A model generated the notes under the pieces. That model saw only the letters and a list, made by a program, of their open reading frames with translations, did not search any database and had not been told where the DNA came from. A DNA stretch of 53,484 nt from Acidobacteriota bacterium (GTDB lineage Bacteria > Pseudomonadota > Alphaproteobacteria > Acetobacterales > Acetobacteraceae): assembly GCA_903970435.1 (NCBI GenBank), contig CAJCIS010000180.1, positions 1 through 53,484 on the forward strand. Direction: 5' to 3'. Position numbers and translations under genes: made by a program. This document shows positions 7,781 to 16,527 of the stretch, piece after piece; within the stretch, counting starts at the first letter, position 1; each line of letters opens with the position of its first letter.

Positions 7781-8977
7781 ATGGGCCACCTCAATGATAT
7801 CGGCAACGCCATTCTCGATGTGGTGCGCGCCGAGGAAGCCGGCCTGATCGCGGTGCGGCGGGACCTGCATGCCCACCCGGAATTATCGTTCCAGGAGGTG
7901 CGCACGGCCGGCGTGGTCGCCGCCGAACTGGCCCGCCTGGGTATTGCCTGCCGCACCGGGGTGGGTGGCACCGGCGTGATCGCGGACATCCAGGGCGGCC
8001 GCCCTGGCATCACCCTGGCCATCCGCGGCGACATGGACGCCCTGCCGATCGAGGAGCGCACCGGCCTGCCGTTCGCCAGCCAGAACAACGGCGTCATGCA
8101 TGCCTGCGGCCATGATGTGCACACCAGCACGCTGCTCGGCGTGGCCGCCATCCTCAAGCGCCTGGCACCGGAAATGTCGGGCACCGTGCGCCTGCTGTTC
8201 CAGCCGGCCGAGGAGGTACTGGGCGGCGCCCGCGCCATGATCGCCGAGGGGGCGCTGGACGGCGTGGACATGGCGCTGGGGTATCACAACCATCCGGACA
8301 TTCCGGTCGGAAGCTTCGGCGCCGTGCAGGGCGCGACCTACGCCGCGTGCGACCGGTTCCGCCTGGTCGTGCGCGGCGTCTCGGGCCACGCCGCCTACCC
8401 GCAGACGACGGTGGACCCGATCGTGGCAGCCGCGCATCTGATCACCGGGTTGCAAACCATCGTGTCGCGCGAAGTGGGCGCGATCGACAGTTGCGTGGTG
8501 ACGATCGGCGCCATCCATGCCGGGACGGTGCACAACATCATTCCCGACAGCTGCGAGCTGCTCGGCACCGTGCGGACCCTCACCGACAGCATCCGCGAGC
8601 GGGCGGAGCAGGCGGTATTTCGCTTCTGCGCCGGGTTGGAGACCAGCTTCCGCACGCCCTGCGACCTCGACTGGAACCCGGGCGTGCCGCCGACGCTGAA
8701 CGCGCCGCATGTGCTGGAAACAAGCGTGGCCGCCATCCGGCGGCAGCTCGGCGATGTGTTCGTGGCCGGCGAGCCCTCGATGGGCGCCGAGGATTTCTCG
8801 CTCATCGCCAGCGCGGTGCCGAGCTTCGTGCTGCGCATCGGCTCCGGGACACCGGGGCGCAGCGATCAACTGCATAATTCGGGGTACCAGCCGGACGAGG
8901 CGTGCATCGCGCTGGGCGCGACAGCCCTGGCGCGGGCGGCGTTGGAATTGATGGCGCGTTATAGCAATCCGCGTTGA
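7781..8977 (+). CDS. M20-family amidohydrolase (HipO/IlvA-amidase type peptidase M20D)
   Basis: Zinc-dependent hydrolase that cleaves amide bonds of N-acyl amino acids (hippurate or IAA-amino-acid hydrolase group). 398 residues from ATG 7781 with GAAAGAA in front; a TTG at 7766 is less likely. Motifs in order: RRDLHAHPELSFQE, RGDMDALPI, the metal site MHACGHDVHTS, QPAEEVLGGA with the catalytic Glu pair, the dimerization-domain RGVSGHAAYP, and late GAEDFS. Transcribed divergently from manC with about 210 bases between starts. Precise substrate unknown. Confidence 0.92.
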   Translation: MGHLNDIGNAILDVVRAEEAGLIAVRRDLHAHPELSFQEVRTAGVVAAELARLGIACRTGVGGTGVIADIQGGRPGITLAIRGDMDALPIEERTGLPFASQNNGVMHACGHDVHTSTLLGVAAILKRLAPEMSGTVRLLFQPAEEVLGGARAMIAEGALDGVDMALGYHNHPDIPVGSFGAVQGATYAACDRFRLVVRGVSGHAAYPQTTVDPIVAAAHLITGLQTIVSREVGAIDSCVVTIGAIHAGTVHNIIPDSCELLGTVRTLTDSIRERAEQAVFRFCAGLETSFRTPCDLDWNPGVPPTLNAPHVLETSVAAIRRQLGDVFVAGEPSMGAEDFSLIASAVPSFVLRIGSGTPGRSDQLHNSGYQPDEACIALGATALARAALELMARYSNPR

Positions 8978-9024
8978 GTTTGACACATCGCAGCACGCAT
9001 TCGCGTGACGGCGTGCCGCCGGCG

Positions 9025-9059
9025 GGGGTCCAGGGGGTGAAACCCCCTGGCCTTCTTCG
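9025..9059 (+). repeat. GCH repeat, partial (single hairpin)
   Basis: Contains the hairpin CCAGGGGGT...ACCCCCTGG (9030-9050) followed by CCTTCTTC, the right end of the GCH family. It lies between the convergent M20 hydrolase and GNAT genes and could act as a bidirectional terminator. Confidence 0.7.
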
Positions 9060-9070
9060 AAGAGTCAGTC

Positions 9071-9523
9071 TCAAATCGCCTTCGACAGCTCCGCCATCTG
9101 GTGCTCGGCGACCAGCGGGTGCGGGCGGTGCTCCCGCACCTGGTAGCCACAATGCTGATAGATCGAAATGGTCTGCTGCAGCAGCACGTTCGCGGCGACG
9201 CGCACTTCGTGCAGGCCGTTGTCGGTCGCGAGCTCCTCGGCATGTTCCAGCAGCTCGCGGCCGTGGCCACGGCCTTGCCAGGCGGGATCGACGGCGGCCA
9301 TCCGCACCGCGAGGTGCCCGTCCGCGGGTTCGGCGAGAAGCACCGCCACCACAGCGCTGGCGTGTTCGCCAACCCAGGCGGCGCCGCGCTGCACCCACTC
9401 GGCTGCGTTCAATGCCACGGCCGGCGGCTGATAGCCGAGGCGCACCTGATCGGGATTGTAGGCTCTTGTGATCACATCTCGGATCGCCGGCAGGTCCCCG
9501 ATCGTCGCTCGCCGAATACGCAT
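9071..9523 (-). CDS. GNAT-family N-acetyltransferase
   Basis: Acetyl-CoA-dependent acetyltransferase of 150 residues. It opens with the usual MRIRRATIGDLPAI, has the acetyl-CoA pyrophosphate-binding motif A (AAVDPAWQGRGHGRELL, the Q/RxxGxG/A core) and a C-terminal ISIYQHCGYQV that forms the last strand-helix pair. No acceptor can be inferred. It is convergent with the M20 hydrolase and divergent from htrA. Confidence 0.88.
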   Translation of the reverse strand: MRIRRATIGDLPAIRDVITRAYNPDQVRLGYQPPAVALNAAEWVQRGAAWVGEHASAVVAVLLAEPADGHLAVRMAAVDPAWQGRGHGRELLEHAEELATDNGLHEVRVAANVLLQQTISIYQHCGYQVREHRPHPLVAEHQMAELSKAI

Positions 9524-9628
9524 ATTCTGAACTTTCCTAATTTCTTTTGTGGCCGCACGGCGCCCGCGCCGCGCGCCACAGATTTGTGGTAAACCCTATC
9601 ATGGACAGGTCGGGTCACGGTGCCGCAA

Positions 9629-9642
9629 GTGCAAACTTGCAC
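9629..9642. promoter_or_regulatory. Operator-like palindrome upstream of htrA
   Basis: Perfect dyad GTGCAA-AC-TTGCAC, 43 bases before the htrA start, with a partly offset outer repeat GCAAG/CTTGC. Its position in the leader suits a regulator-binding site, but no regulator is known and chance cannot be excluded. Confidence 0.25.
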
Positions 9643-9684
9643 GCTTGCCCCGGTTGGCTGCCATGATCACATTGCGGGAAGATC

Positions 9685-11268
9685 ATGAGGATTTTCGACA
9701 ACATGCGCGTTCGTGTCCTGACGGGCTTCCTGTTCGCCACCTTCAGCGCCGTACCGCTTGTTGCCGTGGCCGATCGGCCGGCCGTCGCCCATGCCGCGCC
9801 GGACAGCTTCGCGGATCTGGCGCAGGATGTGATGCCTGCCGTGGTCAATATCAGTTCCACCCAGGCCGCCCGCTCGGAGAGCGACACGCCTGAAATGCCG
9901 TCCTTCCCGCCCGGCTCCCCCTTCGAGCAATTTTTCAAGGATTTCATGAACCGCCATCATGGTGGCAGCGGGGGCGGTGGTGGGGGCAACGGCGACGGCG
10001 GTGACAACGGCGATCAGGACCAGGATCAGGACCAGGACCAGCCGGGCAATGGGCCCGACGCGGCGCCCGATCAGCCCGAACCCCACCCGCACCATCTGCA
10101 GTCGCTCGGGTCGGGGTTCATTATCGACGCGTCAGGTATCGTGGTAACCAACAACCACGTGATCGACGGCGCCGACGAAATCACTGTCACCCTTCAGGAC
10201 AACACCACGCTGAAGGCCACGCTGATCGGGCATGACGATCGGTGGGACCTGGCGGTGCTGAAGGTCAATCCGGACAAGCCGCTGCCGGCCGTGCATTTCG
10301 GCAACAGCGACGCGGCCCGGGTGGGCGACTGGGTGCTGGCGATCGGCAACCCGTTCGGGTTGGGCGGCACGGTGACGGCAGGCATTGTTTCGGCGCGCGG
10401 CCGTGACATTCAGCAGGGCCCGTACGACGATTTCATTCAGACCGACGCGGCGATCAACCGCGGCAATTCCGGCGGCCCGCTGTTCAACATGGCGGGGGAA
10501 GTGATTGGCATTAACACCGCCATCCTGTCGCCCAGCGGCGGGTCGATCGGGCTCGGGTTTTCGATACCCTCCGGCGAGGCGAAGGTAGTGATCGACCAGC
10601 TTCGCCGCTTCGGCCGTGCCAGGCGCGGCTGGCTCGGCGTGCGCATCCAGCAGGTGACGCCCGACATTGCCGAAAGCCTGGGCTTGAAGGGCGGCGATGG
10701 GGCGCTGGTCGCCGGCGTGAATGCCAACGGGCCGGCCGACCGGGCGCACATTCAGAACGGCGATGTGATCCTGACGTTCAACGGCCAGCCGCTGCACGAA
10801 ATGCGCACCTTGCCGCGGGTGGTGGCGGAAACGGCCATCGATGCGAAAGTGCCGGTAGACATCTGGCGCAACGGCAAGCGGCAGACGGTGGACGTGGTCG
10901 TGGCGGAGATGCCCGAGGACGAAAAGCCGGCCGCCATTGTGTCGCATAAGCCGGCCGGGGGCTCTATCGAGCTCGGGTCGCTGGGCATGAAGGTTTCGCC
11001 GATCACCGACGAGCTGCGGCAGAAATTCAAGCTGGACGAGAAGCTGAAGGGCATCGTGGTGACCGAAATCTCCACGTCCGGGACGGCCGCGGACCGCGGG
11101 CTGAAGCCGGGCGATGTCATTGTGGAGGTGCAACAGCAGAGCATCATGATGCCGGCCGACCTGCAGAAGCAGCTGACTGAAGCGCGCGATCAGGGGCGCA
11201 AGAGTGTGTTGCTGCTGGTGCAAGGCAAGGAAGGGATGCGGTGGGTGCCGCTGCCGGTGAAGAAGTAA
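9685..11268 (+). CDS. degP: Periplasmic serine protease Do (DegP/HtrA)
   Basis: Envelope quality-control protease of 527 residues. Signal peptide (VLTGFLFATFSAVPLVAVA) cleaved before about residue 38, trypsin-like domain with His158 (TNNHVI), Asp188 (DLAVLKV) and Ser262 (GNSGGP), then two PDZ domains (about 295-385 and 410-520, including GWLGV and GLKPGDVI). An unusual insert at residues 93-125, in the region of the regulatory LA loop, is low complexity: a glycine run followed by repeated Asp-Gln pairs. RBS GGAAG precedes the ATG at 9685; a second ATG is at 9703. An ATH fragment follows the stop directly. Confidence 0.95.
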   Translation: MRIFDNMRVRVLTGFLFATFSAVPLVAVADRPAVAHAAPDSFADLAQDVMPAVVNISSTQAARSESDTPEMPSFPPGSPFEQFFKDFMNRHHGGSGGGGGGNGDGGDNGDQDQDQDQDQPGNGPDAAPDQPEPHPHHLQSLGSGFIIDASGIVVTNNHVIDGADEITVTLQDNTTLKATLIGHDDRWDLAVLKVNPDKPLPAVHFGNSDAARVGDWVLAIGNPFGLGGTVTAGIVSARGRDIQQGPYDDFIQTDAAINRGNSGGPLFNMAGEVIGINTAILSPSGGSIGLGFSIPSGEAKVVIDQLRRFGRARRGWLGVRIQQVTPDIAESLGLKGGDGALVAGVNANGPADRAHIQNGDVILTFNGQPLHEMRTLPRVVAETAIDAKVPVDIWRNGKRQTVDVVVAEMPEDEKPAAIVSHKPAGGSIELGSLGMKVSPITDELRQKFKLDEKLKGIVVTEISTSGTAADRGLKPGDVIVEVQQQSIMMPADLQKQLTEARDQGRKSVLLLVQGKEGMRWVPLPVKK

Positions 11269-11333
11269 GGAAGCGGTCTTTTTGCAACAGATAAAGGTTT
11301 TTTGTTTCTTTTTTTCAAAAAAGAAATACTTCC
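11269..11333. repeat. ATH full element with a truncated left half
   Basis: The left unit (+) starts directly after the htrA stop but is cut to about 17 bases (GGAAGCGGTCTTTTT); GCAACAGA leads into a complete right unit (-) at 11293-11333, whose GGAAG end is 3 bases from the serB stop. A natural deletion of one hairpin within a pair. Confidence 0.85.
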
Positions 11334-11336
11334 TTC

Positions 11337-12215
11337 CTACTCCTCAACAAACAAATCGCTGGAATATCCCTGCACAAACAGCAAAGCCCGCAAATCCGCA
11401 TAATCGACACGATTTTGTACCAAAGCTGCCACAACCGGCTTCGCCCGATACGCCAAGCCAAGACCCGCCGCTTGCAGCATCGGCAGATCGTTCGCCCCGT
11501 CGCCGACCGCCAAGGTGGCGGTCATGCGAACGCCGCGTAACATTGCCAGTTCCTGCAAGGTGGCGAGCTTGCTGTCGGCGCCCAGCATCGGCTCGGCGAC
11601 AGCGCCGGTCAGCACCGCGCCATCATCCAGAAGGGAATTGGCGCGGTGATGGTCGAAGCCGCAGAGCGTCGCGACGCGGCTGGTGAAATAGGTAAAGCCG
11701 CCGGAGACCAGGGCCGTCATGGCGCCGTGGCGGCGCATGGTGGCGACCAGCGTTTTGGCACCCGGCGCCAGGTGCGTGCGGGCCCAGGCCTGGTCCAGTG
11801 CCGGCAGCGCCAGGCCGCGCAACATGGCGACGCGCGCCCGCAGGGCCTCGCGGAAATCGATTTCACCGTTCATGCTGCGGCGCGTAATGGCGGCGATCTC
11901 CTCCCCGATGCCGGCAATGGCGGCCAGTTCGTCCAGCGTCTCGCCGGTGACAATGGTGCTGTCCATGTCCGCGACCAGCAGGCCGCGGCGGCGGCCGCGG
12001 GTGCGGGTGACCAGCACGTCGATCGCCGCGCCTTCCAGGGCGGCGCGGGCCAGGCCCAAGTCGGGGGGCGCCTGCACCTGGAATCCGGCGGCCTCGCCGG
12101 GCGAGAGCCAGCGGGGGGTGTCGCCGCCGCCAACCGCCGCGCGCACCCGATCGATGGTGGGATTTGTCAGGGTAACAGCGTGCCGCGCCGCGATCAGGGT
12201 CACGATATAACTCAT
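11337..12215 (-). CDS. serB: Phosphoserine phosphatase
   Basis: Last step of serine synthesis: dephosphorylates phosphoserine. 292 residues from the ATG at 12215. HAD-family motifs: DMDSTIVTGETLDELA (nucleophile Asp83 and Asp85), SGGFTYF (motif II Ser), the Lys of ADSKLATL and VGDGANDLPML (metal-binding motif III). The N-terminal 75 residues are an ACT-like regulatory extension as in the longer SerB group. The start codon shares its CATG with miaA on the other strand, so the promoters must lie inside each other's coding region or the transcripts are nearly leaderless. Confidence 0.93.
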   Translation of the reverse strand: MSYIVTLIAARHAVTLTNPTIDRVRAAVGGGDTPRWLSPGEAAGFQVQAPPDLGLARAALEGAAIDVLVTRTRGRRRGLLVADMDSTIVTGETLDELAAIAGIGEEIAAITRRSMNGEIDFREALRARVAMLRGLALPALDQAWARTHLAPGAKTLVATMRRHGAMTALVSGGFTYFTSRVATLCGFDHHRANSLLDDGAVLTGAVAEPMLGADSKLATLQELAMLRGVRMTATLAVGDGANDLPMLQAAGLGLAYRAKPVVAALVQNRVDYADLRALLFVQGYSSDLFVEE

Positions 12216-13230
12216 GGCGCCGCCCATGGCAGCGCCCGCCGGCCCGGGCAACCCCCGCACACCGGATGCGGCCATCCTGGTCGCGGGCCCGACCGCGAGC
12301 GGAAAGTCGGTGCTGGCCATGGAATTGGCGCGCCGCCTGCGCGGCACGGTGATCAACGCGGACGCCATGCAGACCTATCGCGACCTGCGCATTCTCACGG
12401 CGCGGCCGACCGCCGCGGATGAGGCGCAGGTGCCGCATGCGCTGTATGGTTTTCGGCCCGCGCGTGAGCCCGGCAGCGTCGCGGATTGGCGGTTGGCCGC
12501 CCTGGAGGCGATGGCGGCCGCCCACAACGCGGGCCGATTGCCCATCCTGTGCGGCGGCACGGGCCTGTATTTCGAAGCCCTCGCGCAGGGCCTCGCCGTC
12601 ATTCCCGATCCGGGCGCGGCAGCCCGGGCCGAGGCGCGCGCGCTGCTGGCGGAGATTGGCCCGGCCGCGCTGCATGCCCGGCTGACCGCTGAAGATCCGC
12701 GGACCGCGGCCCGCCTGCGCCCCACGGACAGCCAAAGGCTGGCCCGCGCGTGGGAGGTGTGGCGCGGCACCGGCGCCGGCCTGGCAAGCTGGCAGGCCGG
12801 CCCCGCACTGCCGCCGGCGCCCTACCGTTTTTTCGCCATCCTGCTGGCTCCGGCGCGGGCCCAGCTTCGCGCCGCCATCGCGGCACGGTTCCACACCATG
12901 CTCGACGCGGGCGCCTTGGCGGAGGTGCGTGCCCTCGCGGCGCAAAACCTTGATCCCGCCCTGCCGCTCATGCGGGCGCACGGGGTGCCGGAACTGCTCG
13001 CCCATCTCCGCGGCGACATTACGTTGGACGCGGCCGCCGCCCGTGCAATTTCGGCCACGGCCGCTTATACCAAGCGCCAGGCGACATGGTTCGCCCACCA
13101 TGCGCTGGCGCCCTGCAGCCGCACGATAACTTCGCGAATGAGCGCTTCTGAGCAATTACCAGAAACAATACTGGCTGATATGCAACACTTTATACATTTA
13201 TCTGTTGACGCGCGGCGGGCCAAGCCATAA
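12214..13230 (+). CDS. miaA: tRNA dimethylallyltransferase
   Basis: Adds the isopentenyl group to A37 of tRNAs that read UNN codons. 338 residues. P-loop GPTASGKS at 25-32, INADAMQTYRDLRI substrate motif, and CGGTGLYFEALAQGL. The ATG at 12214 overlaps the serB start on the other strand; an ATG at 12226 is an alternative. The C-terminus (after QATWFAHH) is about 30 residues longer than usual and less conserved. An ATH half-unit starts directly after the stop at 13231. Confidence 0.93.
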   Translation: MAPPMAAPAGPGNPRTPDAAILVAGPTASGKSVLAMELARRLRGTVINADAMQTYRDLRILTARPTAADEAQVPHALYGFRPAREPGSVADWRLAALEAMAAAHNAGRLPILCGGTGLYFEALAQGLAVIPDPGAAARAEARALLAEIGPAALHARLTAEDPRTAARLRPTDSQRLARAWEVWRGTGAGLASWQAGPALPPAPYRFFAILLAPARAQLRAAIAARFHTMLDAGALAEVRALAAQNLDPALPLMRAHGVPELLAHLRGDITLDAAAARAISATAAYTKRQATWFAHHALAPCSRTITSRMSASEQLPETILADMQHFIHLSVDARRAKP

Positions 13231-13374
13231 GGAAGCCGTTCTTTTCTGAAGAAAAGAACCAAAAGACTTTTGCGCTTGATGCAATCCCCGACGTAACCGC
13301 CCGGCCCGCCAAATTCCCGCAGGCGCATAGACAAAAGTCTTTTGGTTCTTTTCTTCAGAAAAGAACTACTTTCC
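13231..13374. repeat. ATH full element, covarying variant
   Basis: Half-units at 13231-13271 (+) and 13333-13374 (-), separated by a 61-base GC-richer spacer. Both carry the variant stem GTTCTTTTCT/AGAAAAGAAC and CAAAAG-AC-TTTTG, i.e. paired C and G changes that keep the hairpin. Located between miaA and ilvB, 0 bases from the miaA stop and 32 from the ilvB start. Confidence 0.9.
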
Positions 13375-13406
13375 TGCTATCTCCCCCGCCGAAAACGGAG
13401 CCTCCA

Positions 13407-15188
13407 GTGACGCCCGAAAAAGAGTTGAGCGGCGCCGAATGTTTGCTGCGCGCCCTCAAGGACCAGGGCGTGGAGGTTATCTTCGGCTATCCGGGCGGCG
13501 CCGTGCTGCCGATTTACGACGCGCTGTTCCAGCAGAACGCCATCCGCCATATTCTGGTTCGGCACGAACAGGCCGCGGTGCATGCCGCCGAGGGCTATGC
13601 GCGCAGCACCGGCCGCGTCGGTGTGGTGCTGGTCACCAGCGGTCCCGGCGCCACCAACGCCGTCACCGGGTTGCTCGATGCGCTGATGGACAGCATTCCG
13701 CTCGTCTGCCTCACCGGCCAGGTGCCGACCCACCTGATCGGCAACGACGCTTTTCAGGAAGCCGACACCACCGGCATTACGCGCCCCGCGACCAAGCACA
13801 ATTATCTGGTCAAGCGCGGCGCGGATGTCGCGCGCGTGGTGCATGACGCGTTCTATGTGGCGCGCAGCGGCCGGCCTGGTCCGGTGGTGGTGGATTTACC
13901 CAAGGACATCCTGATCGGGCCGGCGCCTTATGCGCCGCCGTCGCAGGCGCCGCATCGCAGCTACCGCCCGGTCACCGACCCCGATCCGGCCGCCATCGGC
14001 CGCGCCGTGGATGCGCTGCTGACGGCGCGGCGGCCGATTGTCTATGCCGGCGGCGGGGTGATCAATGCCGGGCCGGAAGCCGCTTCGCTGCTGACCGAAT
14101 TCGTCCATCTCACCGGATTTCCGTGCACCAACACGCTGATGGGGTTGGGCGCGTTTCCCGCCTCCGACCCGGCGTTCCTGGGCATGCTGGGCATGCACGG
14201 CACCTACGAGGCGAACCTCGCCATGCACGGGTGCGACGTGATGTTCAATATCGGCGCCCGGTTCGACGACCGGGTGACGGGGCGCCTGAATGCCTTCAGC
14301 CCCGACAGCATCAAGATCCACGCCGACATCGACCCATCCAACATCAACAAGAACGTGGCGGTGGACATACAGATTGTCGGTGACGCGGGCCGCGTGCTGC
14401 GTGCCATGCTGGACGAATGGCGCCGGCGCGCCGCCGCGTCGCATCGCGCGCCGCTGACCGCCTGGTGGCGGCAGATCGATGCGTGGCGCGGCAAGGACAG
14501 TTTGCGCTTTACCCAGAAAATGACCGCCGGCTCGGTGATCAAGCCGCAATACGCCGTTCAGCGGCTGTATGAGATTTGCCGCGCGTCCGGCCGCGACACC
14601 TTCATCACGACCGAGGTCGGCCAGCATCAGATGTGGGCCGCGCAATATTTCAAATTCGAAAAGCCGAACCGCTGGATGACCAGCGGCGGGCTCGGCACCA
14701 TGGGCTATGGGTTGCCCGCGGGCATGGGCGTGCAGGTGGCGCATCCGGATGCGCTGGTGATCGACATCGCCGGCGAGGCCAGCATCCTGATGAACATCCA
14801 GGAAATGGGCACCCTGGCGCAATACCGCCTGCCGGTGAAAATCTTCATTCTGAATAACGAATATATGGGCATGGTGCGGCAGTGGCAGGAATTGCTGCAT
14901 GGCGGCCGCTATTCGGAAAGCTACAGCGCCGCCCTGCCGGATTTCGCCAAGCTTGCCGAAAGCTTCCACGCGACCGGGTTGCGCGCCAAGACCGTCGATG
15001 AACTCGACAATGTCATTGCCCGCATGCTCGCCGTGGAGGGACCGGTGATTGCCGACATTGCCGTGGACCCACGCGAAAACTGCTTTCCGATGATTCCGTC
15101 CGGCGCCGCGCACAACGAAATGATCCTCGGCCCCGAGCATGCCGATCGCGCGGCCGCAGTGACCGACGAAGGGCTCATGCTCGTCTGA
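13407..15188 (+). CDS. ilvB: Acetolactate synthase, large (catalytic) subunit
   Basis: ThDP- and FAD-dependent enzyme starting branched-chain amino acid synthesis. 593 residues from a GTG at 13407 with GGAG nine bases upstream. ThDP N-domain with FGYPGGAVLPIYDAL and catalytic Glu54 in VRHEQAAVHAAEGYAR; central domain RFDDRVTGRL; C-terminal ThDP motif in DIAGEASILMNIQE followed by LNNEYMGMVRQWQELL. The small subunit gene starts 10 bases downstream. No attenuator leader peptide is visible in the short upstream region, which is filled by an ATH element. Confidence 0.97.
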   Translation: MTPEKELSGAECLLRALKDQGVEVIFGYPGGAVLPIYDALFQQNAIRHILVRHEQAAVHAAEGYARSTGRVGVVLVTSGPGATNAVTGLLDALMDSIPLVCLTGQVPTHLIGNDAFQEADTTGITRPATKHNYLVKRGADVARVVHDAFYVARSGRPGPVVVDLPKDILIGPAPYAPPSQAPHRSYRPVTDPDPAAIGRAVDALLTARRPIVYAGGGVINAGPEAASLLTEFVHLTGFPCTNTLMGLGAFPASDPAFLGMLGMHGTYEANLAMHGCDVMFNIGARFDDRVTGRLNAFSPDSIKIHADIDPSNINKNVAVDIQIVGDAGRVLRAMLDEWRRRAAASHRAPLTAWWRQIDAWRGKDSLRFTQKMTAGSVIKPQYAVQRLYEICRASGRDTFITTEVGQHQMWAAQYFKFEKPNRWMTSGGLGTMGYGLPAGMGVQVAHPDALVIDIAGEASILMNIQEMGTLAQYRLPVKIFILNNEYMGMVRQWQELLHGGRYSESYSAALPDFAKLAESFHATGLRAKTVDELDNVIARMLAVEGPVIADIAVDPRENCFPMIPSGAAHNEMILGPEHADRAAAVTDEGLMLV

Positions 15189-15198
15189 TGTCCGTCTG

Positions 15199-15708
15199 AT
15201 GCGTGACCTGCGAAACCGTGCCCACACCATTTCGGTGCTGGTGGATAACGAGTCCGGCGTGCTGGCGCGCGTCATCGGCCTGTTTTCCGGCCGCGGTTAC
15301 AATATCGATAGCCTGACCGTCGCCCAGGTGGACCGCGACAGCCATCTGAGCCGGATCAATATCGTGACCTCCGGTACCGAAATGGTTATCGAACAGATCA
15401 AGGCGCAGCTCGACAGGCTGGTGCCGGTGCACCGGGTGACCGACCTCACCGTGCAAGGGCCTCATGTCGCGCGCGAAATGGCCCTGATAAAGGTGGTCTC
15501 CAGCGGCGAAAACCGGGTCGAGGCATTGCGCATCGCCGAAGCGTTCCGCGCCCGGGTGGTGGATACCAACGTTGGTAGTTTCGTGTTCGAACTGACAGGG
15601 GCGATCGACAAGGTCGATGCGTTCATCGAATTGATGCGGCCGATCGGGCTGGCGGAGGTCTCTCGCACCGGAGTCGCCGCCATTATGCGGGGGGCTGCCA
15701 CGATATAA
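15199..15708 (+). CDS. ilvN: Acetolactate synthase, small (regulatory) subunit
   Basis: Valine-binding regulatory partner of IlvB, 169 residues, the usual length. N-terminal ACT domain (HTISVLVDNESGVLARVIGLF, with the Gly-Tyr-Asn-Ile-Asp-Ser-Leu motif just after) and the C-terminal half beginning MALIKVVSS. The ATG is 10 bases after the ilvB stop, so the two are one operon. An ATH element follows the stop without a gap. Confidence 0.96.
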   Translation: MRDLRNRAHTISVLVDNESGVLARVIGLFSGRGYNIDSLTVAQVDRDSHLSRINIVTSGTEMVIEQIKAQLDRLVPVHRVTDLTVQGPHVAREMALIKVVSSGENRVEALRIAEAFRARVVDTNVGSFVFELTGAIDKVDAFIELMRPIGLAEVSRTGVAAIMRGAATI

Positions 15709-15802
15709 GGGAACGAAGTATTTTTTTAGAAATGAACAAAAGACTTTTGCCCTTAAAGAGTAAAAGTTTTTTGGTTCTTTTTTTCAAAAAAGAACTGCTT
15801 CC
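15709..15802. repeat. ATH full element, left half degenerate
   Basis: Left unit (+) 15709-15747 directly after the ilvN stop has lost several stem bases (TTTTTTTAGAAATGAAC). Right unit (-) 15762-15802 is intact and ends 7 bases from the vapC stop. It separates the convergent ilvN and vapC genes. Confidence 0.85.
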
Positions 15803-15809
15803 TTCGCCC

Positions 15810-16205
15810 TTATTTCCCGACCCAGTTCGCCACCGCCAAATCAGCGATATCGCGAAAATCCGCAACGTTATTGGTAACCAGCGTAGCCATGTTGGAGATG
15901 GCATGGGCGGCAATCATGCGATCGAAATCCCGGCTGCGCACCCAGCCGCATTGGGCGATGATGTGGCCGTAGGCGAGCGCCGCCCGCGCGTCGAACGGCA
16001 GGATCGGAATGGATCCCAAGAGCACGTCCAGGCGCGCGCGGCGTAACCCAGCGGCGGTGTGGTTCTTGATCAGGCCGCGCTGGAGCTCGACCAGGCTGAG
16101 TGCGGACAGCACGACCTGCCCGCTATGGGCGGCCAGTTGATCAAGCACCTGTTCCTCGCCATCACACGCATGTATGGCGATGTTGGTATCGATCAGAAAG
16201 GCCAA
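15810..16205 (-). CDS. vapC: VapC-like PIN-domain ribonuclease toxin
   Basis: 131-residue PIN-domain RNase, the toxin of a type II toxin-antitoxin pair. The acidic active site is complete: Asp6 (LIDTNIAI), Glu40 (LSLVELQRG), Asp95 (SRDFDRMIAA) and Asp116 (NNVADF). The start is TTG at 16205, three bases after the antitoxin stop, so the pair is cotranscribed with the antitoxin first. The target RNA cannot be predicted. Confidence 0.92.
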   Translation of the reverse strand: MAFLIDTNIAIHACDGEEQVLDQLAAHSGQVVLSALSLVELQRGLIKNHTAAGLRRARLDVLLGSIPILPFDARAALAYGHIIAQCGWVRSRDFDRMIAAHAISNMATLVTNNVADFRDIADLAVANWVGK

Positions 16206-16208
16206 AAA

Positions 16209-16445
16209 TTAGTCCCAGTCGCGATCAGGCAACATGATCCGGTCGTGCGCCTCGGCGGCCTCCGGCCTCGGCATCTGACGCAGGCGTTGCACGGCTTGCC
16301 GCAGATCGCCGCGGGCCGGGAATATGGTAATGACGTCACCCGTGCGCGTGATGGTAAGGTCGATCGATGGATCGACATAGGCGAGATCGGCGGGAATGCG
16401 GATGGCCTGGCTATTGCCGGACTTGAAGGCGCGGGTCGTGGCCAT
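16209..16445 (-). CDS. vapB: VapB-like antitoxin (AbrB/MazE-type swapped-hairpin fold)
   Basis: 78-residue antitoxin. The N-terminal DNA-binding part has the AbrB-like pattern TTRAFKSGNSQAIRIPADL; the acidic C-terminus (RPEAAEAHDRIMLPDRDWD) should occlude the VapC active site. ATG at 16445. The operon probably autoregulates through VapB binding to the promoter in the 80-base gap to the propeller gene, as in the family; no operator could be picked out by eye. Confidence 0.9.
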   Translation of the reverse strand: MATTRAFKSGNSQAIRIPADLAYVDPSIDLTITRTGDVITIFPARGDLRQAVQRLRQMPRPEAAEAHDRIMLPDRDWD

Positions 16446-16527
16446 TTGCCGTCTGCCTGTCGATGCGTGCTGCCAGCCTCATATAAGAGGCCGAAAGCCC
16501 AATGTCAACACACGTATATACAAGGCG

